Of a stretch of DNA of 22,067 nucleotides, positions 1 through 4,338 are shown one piece after another (position 1 is the stretch's first letter; each line of letters starts with the position of its first letter). Source of the stretch: Propionibacteriaceae bacterium (GTDB taxonomy: Bacteria > Actinomycetota > Actinomycetes > Propionibacteriales > Propionibacteriaceae). A program made the position numbers and the translations under genes. The stretch is from assembly GCA_031260385.1 (NCBI GenBank), contig JAIRKB010000186.1, positions 1 to 22,067 of the forward strand, given 5' to 3'. The notes below the pieces were generated by a model. The model saw only the letters and a program-made list of their open reading frames with translations, did no database searches and was not told the origin of the DNA.

Positions 1-82
1 CTGACCGTGGTGCCTTGGTAACTCTTCCCTCAAGAGGCGTCTCACTCGCCCCCATATTCTGCTCGCAGTTCTCAGCGCTCAT
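1..82 (-). CDS. Partial unrecognised CDS running off the left edge
   Basis: An ATG at 82-80 opens a reading frame that stays open to base 1, giving about 27 codons beginning MSAENCEQNMGASETP. The ATG lies one base after the TAA of the upstream minus-strand gene (stop at 86-84), an arrangement typical of translational coupling. GGATCC just upstream offers only a weak ribosome binding site. Too little is visible to assign a function. It is called because of the tight spacing with two co-directional upstream genes, not because of any homology. Confidence 0.4.
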   Translation of the reverse strand, partial: MSAENCEQNMGASETPLEGRVTKAPRS

Positions 83-83
83 T

Positions 84-503
84 TTAGGATCCAAACTCTT
101 CAGTTAGGGCATAGATGGCGTTTGCCCTGGCGTGCATAGCCTCGATAATCATGTCAATTGCCGTCGCAAGCGCGACTGCTGCCTTCTCAACCTGCCCAGC
201 AAGTCTTTCCGCCAACTCGATCACCAGCGCGCGCAAGCTCTCCCATTCGGCGATGCACCCGTGTTGACCCACCCCGAGCGAGTGGTCTCTTCTCCACGTG
301 GTGGAAGATAGATCCAGGCTGTTGATCTGCTCTACTGCATAATAAAGCTCACTAGCGGCATTAGGTAGATGACTGACGACTAGTGCCCTAACCTTCACTT
401 CATCAATCCGTATCGATCCAAAGGATGATTTGACATATCCCTCGATGGGCAGTTCAAGTCGAAACCCACGTGTGGAGTTTACGGCCAAAATCGTATCGTC
501 CAC
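84..503 (-). CDS. Unrecognised 139-aa protein with helical C-terminal half
   Basis: The protein starts at GTG (503-501) and is 139 residues long. The N-terminal half (about residues 1-70) looks like mixed beta/alpha structure. From about residue 85 to the end it is an Ala/Leu/Glu-rich stretch compatible with a long amphipathic helix or coiled coil. There is no signal peptide or membrane segment. The start overlaps the end of the upstream small ORF by 25 nt, and the downstream ORF begins one base after its stop, so the three probably form one operon. A helical small protein in such a cluster would fit a secretion-associated or toxin-partner role (for example type VII secretion accessory proteins), but no defining WXG motif is visible. 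That is only a guess, and I do not recognise the family. Confidence 0.6.
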   Translation of the reverse strand: MDDTILAVNSTRGFRLELPIEGYVKSSFGSIRIDEVKVRALVVSHLPNAASELYYAVEQINSLDLSSTTWRRDHSLGVGQHGCIAEWESLRALVIELAERLAGQVEKAAVALATAIDMIIEAMHARANAIYALTEEFGS

Positions 504-622
504 TCTTGTCGCATGTATGCGTCAATTGCAGCCCGCTTGAGCATCCCAATCTGCATATTGATCTCCCCGAGGGTCGCTTCTGGTAGATCTTCATTGCTCC
601 CACAAGCGTCTGGCCCGGCCAT
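479..622 (-). CDS. Small unrecognised ORF (47 aa) at head of the left-edge operon
   Basis: The frame can start at TTG (661-659) or at ATG (622-620). ATG 622 is preferred because a GGGGA lies 7 nt upstream, while the TTG has no visible ribosome binding site. From ATG 622 it encodes 47 residues beginning MAGPDACGSNEDLPEA and ending in the basic/aromatic tail QEWTIRFWP. The middle, EINMQIGMLKRAAIDAYMR, looks helical. It overlaps the 139-aa gene by 25 nt in another frame. No family is recognised. It could be a genuine short first gene of the operon or a chance ORF. Confidence 0.35.
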   Translation of the reverse strand: MAGPDACGSNEDLPEATLGEINMQIGMLKRAAIDAYMRQEWTIRFWP

Positions 623-717
623 TTCCCCATCCCCATTTCTCAGATGTGCTTTCGTTGGCAACGCACTGAACGTATCCTAACAGATCACTTTGCTCTCAAC
701 TGGGGGGAACCAAGATT

Positions 718-776
718 CCGTACGCAATCTGGTTCAACAGGAAGTACGGACGTAGCGGTGCCTTGGTCGCGAGTCA
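718..776 (+). pseudogene. Internal fragment of a RAYT-type Y1 transposase gene
   Basis: About 59 bp matches positions 2709-2767 of the intact transposase gene in this window with about eight mismatches. Its translation, PYAIWFNRKYGRSGALVAS, aligns with PYAIWFNKKYGRSGALIAN of the intact protein. No start, HUH motif or catalytic tyrosine region survives. The match stops abruptly where the 780-857 element begins, so the two pieces were joined by an old rearrangement. Confidence 0.75.
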
Positions 777-779
777 TTT

Positions 780-857
780 ACTCAGGCGGACGCGGCAGGC
801 GAAAGCTGGGCCCATGACCCCGACCTCGGTTTCGCCTACCACATCGATAAAGCATAA
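780..857 (+). repeat. Copy 1 of a duplicated inverted-repeat element / orphan C-terminus
   Basis: This stretch is over 90% identical to positions 4258-4317 across its first ~60 bp. In one frame it encodes TQADAAGESWAHDPDLGF followed by AYHIDKA and a TAA at 855-857, matching the C-terminus encoded by the second copy. It also carries an inverted repeat: GGCAGGCGAAA pairs with TTTCGCCTACC (10 of 11) around a central palindrome TGGGCCCA. No intact gene with this C-terminus lies in the window. It may be the broken 3' end of a gene moved with transposase debris, or a structured mobile repeat. Its last three bases overlap the first higBA operator. Confidence 0.6.
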
Positions 858-889
858 CGTGTAGCGTTATTAACGACGATCGTTATATA
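855..889 (+). promoter_or_regulatory. higBA operator pair and promoter
   Basis: TAACG-N5-CGTTA occurs twice, at 855-869 and 871-885, a 16-bp repeat of a dyad that fits binding by the HigA antitoxin. The second dyad runs into TATATA (884-889), a good -10. Its end is only 8 nt before the GTG start at 898, and no Shine-Dalgarno is visible, so a leaderless transcript is likely. No convincing -35 is visible. Binding by HigA is an inference from the position and symmetry of the repeats. Confidence 0.65.
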
Positions 890-897
890 CTTGAGCT

Positions 898-1179
898 GTG
901 ATCAGGTCTTTTGCCACCGGTCCCACTGAGCGCATCTGGAATGAGGAGTACGTCAGGTCGCTGGATCGACGAGTCCAGAGGATTGTGCTTCGGAAGTTGG
1001 AGTTGATCCACGCAGCGGTCGAGCTAGTTGATTTGCGGATTCCGCCTGGTAACCGCCTTGAGCAACTGAAAGGTGATCGAGCAGGTCAGCATAGTATCCG
1101 CGTTAATGATCAATGGCGGATTTGCTTTGTTTGGTGCGACGGTGGTGCAGACGATGTTGAGTTAGTGGACTATCACTGA
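898..1179 (+). CDS. higB: HigB-family (RelE-like) toxin of a type II toxin-antitoxin module
   Basis: The 93-aa protein has the family's usual length. It shows the HigB/RelE pattern: an N-terminal helix pair rich in Arg and Leu (about 20-45), PPGNRLEQLKGDRAGQHSIR (about 50-70), and the strand region VNDQWRICFVW (about 70-79), followed by DVELVDYH. Members of this family are mRNA endonucleases that usually act on ribosome-bound transcripts. The GTG start sits 8 nt after a -10 and within the operator region, so translation is probably leaderless. The toxin precedes its antitoxin (13-nt gap), which is the hig order and the reverse of the usual relBE order. Confidence 0.9.
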   Translation: MIRSFATGPTERIWNEEYVRSLDRRVQRIVLRKLELIHAAVELVDLRIPPGNRLEQLKGDRAGQHSIRVNDQWRICFVWCDGGADDVELVDYH

Positions 1180-1192
1180 GAGGAGAGGTTGG

Positions 1193-1504
1193 ATGAGTGT
1201 AAGCAGAGATGACTGGATCGAACCGATCCATCCCGGGGAGATCCTCATGGAGGACTTCATCGAGGGTTTTGGTATTACCCAAAACCGGCTGGCATTAGCT
1301 ATCGGGGTTCCACCGCGGCGCATAAACGAGATTGTGCATGGCAAGCGGGGGATCACTGCCGACACTGCAGTACGACTTGCGGCATACTTCGGAACCTCAG
1401 CCGAGTTCTGGATGAACCTTCAGTCGCACTACGAGTTGCGGCAGGAGCGCCGGATTCTACGAGACCAGCTAAAAACCATTCAGCCGATACTGGCGGCGGT
1501 GTGA
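1193..1504 (+). CDS. higA: HigA-family antitoxin, XRE-type HTH
   Basis: 103 residues starting at ATG 1193, with a purine-rich ribosome binding site (GAGAGGAGAGG) just upstream. After IHPGEILMEDFIEGFG comes an XRE/HigA helix-turn-helix: ITQNRLALAIGVPPRRINEI (about 29-48), then HGKRGITADTAVRLAAYFG, then the conserved SAEFWMNLQSHYELR. Members neutralise HigB by direct binding and repress their own promoter through palindromic operators. The two TAACG-N5-CGTTA dyads upstream of higB are the obvious candidates. The strong ribosome binding site here, against a leaderless toxin, would favour excess antitoxin. Confidence 0.92.
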   Translation: MSVSRDDWIEPIHPGEILMEDFIEGFGITQNRLALAIGVPPRRINEIVHGKRGITADTAVRLAAYFGTSAEFWMNLQSHYELRQERRILRDQLKTIQPILAAV

Positions 1505-1616
1505 TCGATAGGCGCACGCTTGGTCCTGGGGGCGGGGATCAGTGGATTGGGAAAGTGCGCAGGAATTTGCGTGTGCACACAATAGTCTTCTTGATGGTCC
1601 CTGTGTGCGCCGTCCC

Positions 1617-1646
1617 CATTTGTCTTCCCCACATTTGTCTTCCCCA
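1617..1646. repeat. Two tandem 15-bp copies of CATTTGTCTTCCCCA
   Basis: The exact 15-mer occurs at 1617-1631 and 1632-1646 in the 205-bp gap between the two toxin-antitoxin modules. The same gap holds the perfect palindrome GTGTGCACAC (1571-1580). On the minus strand the repeat runs into AATGGGGACGG, close to ATTGGGGACGG upstream of the transposase gene (about 2390-2400), so this may be an extragenic repeat related to that element. No gene is seen in the gap. Confidence 0.6.
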
Positions 1647-1695
1647 AACCAGCCACTCCTAAGTCTTACAGTCCCCGCGAACTCCCCAGACACCG

Positions 1696-1707
1696 GCCCC
1701 TGACACC
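1696..1707 (-). repeat. Dispersed motif GGTGTCAGGGGC behind relE-like gene
   Basis: The 12-mer begins 2 nt after the stop of the RelE-like gene and is followed by a second partial copy (GGTGTCTGGGG). The identical 12-mer sits at the stop codon of the lipoprotein gene (8896-8907), and a related TCAGGGGCCGG lies after recR (about 10823-10833). All three are downstream of minus-strand genes. They may be extragenic repeats. No U-tract supports intrinsic termination. Confidence 0.45.
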
Positions 1708-1709
1708 AG

Positions 1710-1985
1710 TTAGCGAAGAGGACGATAGGCGTCAGCGCGATGGGCGACGCGTACGACATGCAACACTCGATCTTCTTCGAGTAGTTCAAAGAGGATGCGA
1801 TAATCGCCTCGTCGAGCAGAGTGGAAACCTGTCAACTCTTCGGTGAGAGGTTTACTCATCCGATAGGGGTTGGTTGGCAGGGTTGCTGTGACGAATTCCA
1901 CGCAAGCCGCCGCAATTTTGCTCGGTAGCCGGTCAAGATCCCGTACAGCGGATGGCGCGAACTTGGGTGTCCAGACCTCACTCAC
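1710..1985 (-). CDS. RelE/ParE-family toxin
   Basis: 91 residues from a GTG start (1985-1983). The sequence has the RelE fold signature: WTPKFAPSAVRDLDRLPSKI at the N-terminus (helical hairpin), YRMSKPLTEELTGFHSARRG (about 41-60), YRILFELLEEDRVLHVVRVA (about 62-81) and the family ending HRADAYR. Such toxins cleave mRNA at the ribosomal A site or, in ParE branches, poison gyrase; the R-x-x-HR-x-D-x-YR ending favours the RelE branch. The start overlaps the antitoxin stop by 4 nt (GTGA), so it is co-transcribed and translationally coupled with it. Confidence 0.88.
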   Translation of the reverse strand: MSEVWTPKFAPSAVRDLDRLPSKIAAACVEFVTATLPTNPYRMSKPLTEELTGFHSARRGDYRILFELLEEDRVLHVVRVAHRADAYRPLR

Positions 1986-2257
1986 GCCGAAGCCAGTCCG
2001 TATCTTGCGCGCAGATCATGGGCAGAGGTTGAGCGCCCACCGACGTAGGCTTTGCGAGCTTCGGCAATATCGTCGCGGATACCGGGTTGCGATAGCCAGA
2101 AGATAGTGTCATGCAGAGAGTCAAGATCGGATTCGCTGATCAGGATGGCAGAGGTGCGCCCATGTCGAGTGACGCGCACGATCTCGTGTTCGCGCTCAAC
2201 TTCGTCCACCAGCGCTGAGAGGCGATCTTTTGCCTCGGTGAGAGCTACAGTTTTCAT
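1982..2257 (-). CDS. Phd/YefM-family antitoxin
   Basis: 91 residues starting MKTVALTEAKDRLSALVDEV, the diagnostic N-terminus of Phd/YefM antitoxins, followed by REHEIVRVTRHGRTSAILIS (about 22-41), the dimerising and DNA-binding part. The C-terminal tail (about 45-91) should wrap the toxin. The next gene is the RelE-like toxin, overlapping by 4 nt. The ATG at 2257 lies 7 nt after a -10-like TAGAAT and has no clear Shine-Dalgarno, so a leaderless mRNA is likely. The GGCTAG dyads upstream are probable operator half-sites for autorepression. Confidence 0.9.
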   Translation of the reverse strand: MKTVALTEAKDRLSALVDEVEREHEIVRVTRHGRTSAILISESDLDSLHDTIFWLSQPGIRDDIAEARKAYVGGRSTSAHDLRARYGLASA

Positions 2258-2264
2258 AGATCTT

Positions 2265-2311
2265 ATTCTAGCCGTAAAACTAGCCAGATACTAGACGAAA
2301 TATTGGCTAGT
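2265..2311 (-). promoter_or_regulatory. Promoter and operator of the phd/relE-type module
   Basis: On the minus strand TAGAAT (2270-2265) is a -10 candidate, 7 nt before the ATG. The hexamer CTAGCC/GGCTAG recurs three times: as CTAGCC at 2268-2273, ACTAGCC at 2279-2285 and GGCTAGT at 2305-2311, the last two forming a perfect 7-bp dyad. This fits an autoregulatory antitoxin-toxin binding region. No good -35 is seen. Confidence 0.5.
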
Positions 2312-2323
2312 CTGAGATGGCCT

Positions 2324-2344
2324 GGGTCTCGCGTCAAGGGACCC
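2324..2344. repeat. Small GGGTC/GACCC hairpin in the antitoxin-transposase gap
   Basis: GGGTC (2324-2328) and GACCC (2340-2344) pair across an 11-nt loop, and CC/GG outside can extend the stem with a bulge. It lies between the divergent antitoxin and transposase genes. REP-like hairpins near RAYT genes are expected from the family, but this single copy is weak evidence. Confidence 0.3.
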
Positions 2345-2447
2345 GGTAAGGCTGTTGCGTTGAGTCGGGATCTCGTCCTGGGGGTGTGTCATTGGGGACG
2401 GTATGTTTTGTCACATTCTTGCTAAACTGTTGGCCTAGACCAATTTA

Positions 2448-2454
2448 GGGAGGG
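2448..2454 (+). promoter_or_regulatory. Ribosome binding site GGGAGGG placed for an ATA codon
   Basis: GGGAGGG ends 8 nt before the in-frame ATA at 2463 but 26 nt before the first in-frame ATG at 2481. The best-placed start position therefore carries ATA, suggesting that the original ATG was lost by a G-to-A change or that ATA is used inefficiently. Confidence 0.5.
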
Positions 2455-2480
2455 AGTGAGCCATAACCAGATTACCTCGT

Positions 2481-3239
2481 ATGTTCAGTGAGACTGGGCT
2501 CTATCACATTGTTTTCCGGGGCGTGAATCATTGCCAGCTTTTCGAAGAGCAATCAGATTACGAGAAGTTTCTAGTTCTGCTCGATAGAACGAAGACTGAG
2601 CTTGGATTCGAGATCTACGCTTATGCTTTGATGAGTAACCATGTTCATCTTCTCATCAAGGAGAACACTACTGGTCATATTGTCACTGCGATGAGGAAAA
2701 CCCTCACTCCGTACGCGATCTGGTTCAACAAGAAGTACGGACGGAGCGGCGCCTTGATCGCCAATCGCTACAAGAGTGAGCCGGTCACCACTGATGCCTA
2801 CCTGCTCGCGCTCGTACGTTACATCCATCGCAACCCACTCGAAGCCGGGCTAGTAACCAAACTGGATGCCTACCGTTGGAGTAGTTACTGTGACTACATC
2901 ATTGGTCGTTCGGTTTTCGTTGACATTGACTTAGTATTAGGAATGTTGTGTCCCAACCGGGCTGAAGCAACCACCCAGTTCATTAAACTCCACGTAAACA
3001 CCACAACTGAGCCAGGGATCGGTTTGGTTGATTCCGCTCGCCGTAAGGATGATCAGGTTCGTGGGGACCTCGCAACTCACTATGTCGGTCTAACCCCGAA
3101 TGCAGTTAACGGACTGCCAAAACTCGAACGTAATGCCGTACTCGCCTTTCTGAGAGGTCGAGGTTACTCAATCCGTCAGATAGAACGCGTCACCGGTGTC
3201 CCACGGGGAATCGTCTCACGAGTCCCACCAGAAACGTGA
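2481..3239 (+). CDS. REP-associated Y1 (HUH) transposase, RAYT family
   Basis: 252 residues from ATG 2481. Seen: the N-terminal ETGLYHIVFRGVNHCQLF typical of IS200-like/RAYT proteins, the HUH motif in MSNHVHLLIKE (about 51-61), the conserved FNKKYGRSGALIANRYKSEP (about 82-101), and RYIHRNPLEAGL (about 112-123) with the likely catalytic tyrosine. A C-terminal helix-turn-helix (about 210-247, GYSIRQIERVTGVPRGIVSR) matches RAYT-type proteins. These enzymes nick single-stranded hairpins. Upstream in-frame codons ITRLPR continue the family's usual N-terminus, but their first codon is ATA (2463), not ATG. The protein from ATG 2481 would lack about seven conserved residues, so activity is uncertain. 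Fragments of related genes lie at 718-776 and 3436-3463. Confidence 0.85.
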   Translation: MFSETGLYHIVFRGVNHCQLFEEQSDYEKFLVLLDRTKTELGFEIYAYALMSNHVHLLIKENTTGHIVTAMRKTLTPYAIWFNKKYGRSGALIANRYKSEPVTTDAYLLALVRYIHRNPLEAGLVTKLDAYRWSSYCDYIIGRSVFVDIDLVLGMLCPNRAEATTQFIKLHVNTTTEPGIGLVDSARRKDDQVRGDLATHYVGLTPNAVNGLPKLERNAVLAFLRGRGYSIRQIERVTGVPRGIVSRVPPET

Positions 3240-3251
3240 CTGTAATACAAG

Positions 3252-3300
3252 TCAGACCCTTCGGTTCTTCAACTACGTATATCAGAACCTTCGGTTCTTC
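3252..3300. repeat. Two 19-bp direct repeats with a GAACC/GGTTC palindrome
   Basis: TCAGACCCTTCGGTTCTTC (3252-3270) and TCAGAACCTTCGGTTCTTC (3282-3300) differ at one base and are spaced by exactly 30 bp. The second contains GAACC-TTC-GGTTC. A GGCGTT-GAA-AACGCC hairpin (3303-3317) follows at once. The block begins right behind the transposase stop, where REP-like substrates of RAYT enzymes commonly lie. The whole 3240-3559 gap has no convincing gene. Confidence 0.6.
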
Positions 3301-3335
3301 GAGGCGTTGAAAACGCCGGTGGCGCATACGTCGAG

Positions 3336-3403
3336 CGGCAAAACAGTAGAGTAGGACGCCACAAAACGGTAGAGTAAGTCGCCGCAAAATGGTCGAGCAG
3401 GAT
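3336..3403. repeat. Three diverged 22-23 bp tandem repeats
   Basis: The units start at 3336, 3358 and 3381 and share the pattern GC-CAAAA-GGT-GAG-A-G. Copies 1 and 2 share GTAGAGTA and copy 3 has GTCGAGCA. The unit length leaves minus-strand frames open through the array, which explains several spurious ORFs there. Function unknown; probably part of the debris flanking the transposase. Confidence 0.5.
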
Positions 3404-3435
3404 CCTGTACGCCTCCACTCCAGGCGAGAGCGATA

Positions 3436-3463
3436 AACGCGTCACCGGCATCCCACGCGGAAT
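3436..3463 (+). pseudogene. C-terminal fragment of a second RAYT transposase gene
   Basis: Positions 3436-3463 match 3184-3211 of the intact transposase at 25 of 28 bases and encode RVTGIPRG against RVTGVPRG. Together with the piece at 718-776 this shows at least one further copy of the gene was present and degraded. Confidence 0.65.
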
Positions 3464-3468
3464 GCAAT

Positions 3469-3506
3469 GCCCCGGATCGCCGATCCCAAAGGATCTCGTC
3501 CGGGGC
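3469..3506. terminator. 8-bp inverted repeat, terminator-like
   Basis: GCCCCGGA (3469-3476) and TCCGGGGC (3499-3506) pair perfectly across 22 nt that contain further GATC/GATC complementarity. It is followed only by TTACATCGTT, so an intrinsic terminator is possible but not strong. It separates the repeat debris from the HEPN/Abi gene. Confidence 0.35.
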
Positions 3507-3559
3507 TTACATCGTTAGAATACCATATTGGGCGTGCAGCACAGTACCACAGGGGGCAG

Positions 3560-4234
3560 ATGATGACGGGGAGAATTGATGATCCAGCAATTCCGCGATT
3601 GCTTGGCGTGGAGCGTTTTTGATCATACCTAGGAGCAAGCCGCGATAATCCTGAGGAGGCGATTCGCTTGTATGCCTGGAATCTTGAAGCTTCGGCGGCC
3701 ATGTGGGGAGGGTTCGCTGTGCTTGAGGTTTGCCTTCGTAATGCTATCCACACACAGCTCTCGTCTGTTGCTGATGGAGACATGTGGTGGCATGCGCCCG
3801 CGCTGATCCTCTTTCATGACCAGAGACAGCAAGTTACCGACGCAATCGCCCGTGCAACCTTTGAGCACGGACCAGGCATGACGGCGGGTCATGTGGTGGC
3901 GCAGCTTACCTTTGGTTTTTGGGTGTCTCTGCTCACTAACCGCTATCACAGTAGGCTTTGGGTCCCCACTGTGAGTGCGGCTTTTCCATATTGGGTGCTA
4001 CGGAGAGGCGACCTACATTTCCGGTTGGAGACTCTACGCAAGGTTCGTAATCGGTTGGCTCATCATGAGAAAATGTTCAACCGCGATTTGCTTCGTGACC
4101 ACCAAGACATCCTTGACATCTTGGCCGCCATCGAACCTGCAGTGAGTGACTGGGTTGCACAAGATAGTCGTCTACCAGCGATTGTCGCTGCACGCGCTGA
4201 CATTGTTGCCGGACGACGCTCAACATCTCTTTAG
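3560..4234 (+). pseudogene. Abi/HEPN-type gene interrupted by one in-frame TGA
   Basis: From ATG ATG at 3560, with AGGGGGC just upstream, the frame reads 20 codons (MMTGRIDDPAIPRLLGVERF), meets TGA at 3620-3622, and continues in the same frame with SYLGASRDNPEEAIRLYAWN and on to a TAG at 4232-4234. The part after the stop holds the Abi-like core: EVCLRNAIHTQL and a HEPN RNase-type motif RNRLAHHE. Proteins of this type are associated with phage abortive infection or RNA cleavage. Full length would be 224 residues, usual for the family. The longest uninterrupted frame begins at a TTG (3668) without a ribosome binding site and lacks the N-terminus. I read this as a recent nonsense mutation; reinitiation or readthrough is possible. 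Confidence 0.7.
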
Positions 4235-4239
4235 GCGGC

Positions 4240-4338
4240 TTGTTCTTCTGGCACACTCAGGGGGACGCGGTAGGCGAAGGCTGGGCCCAAGACCCCGACC
4301 TCGGCTTCGCCTACCGCGTCACCAAGGTGACGGATTAG
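4240..4338 (+). repeat. Copy 2 of the inverted-repeat element / orphan C-terminus
   Basis: A perfect 16-bp inverted repeat, GACGCGGTAGGCGAAG (4264-4279) and CTTCGCCTACCGCGTC (4305-4320), encloses a 25-nt spacer with the palindrome TGGGCCCA. A second hairpin, GTCACC-AA-GGTGAC, follows at 4318-4331. In one frame the stretch encodes HTQGDAVGEGWAQDPDLGF then AYRVTKVTD and TAG (4336-4338), the same C-terminus as at 780-857. It lies between the convergent HEPN/Abi gene and hcp, and overlaps the hcp stop, so it may act as a two-way terminator. Its origin as a gene remnant or a mobile repeat is not settled. Confidence 0.65.

Noticed and set aside
454..636. 60-codon ORF in another frame over the first small genes
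   Set aside because: It overlaps two better-supported frames with operon-like spacing and has a basic, unstructured translation.
3190..3467. Minus-strand ORFs of 60-65 codons behind the transposase
   Set aside because: They run through the tandem and direct repeats, overlap each other in different frames and have no start signals.
3620..3622. TGA as a selenocysteine codon in the HEPN/Abi gene
   Set aside because: The family is not known to use selenocysteine and no SECIS-like hairpin directly follows; a nonsense mutation is simpler.
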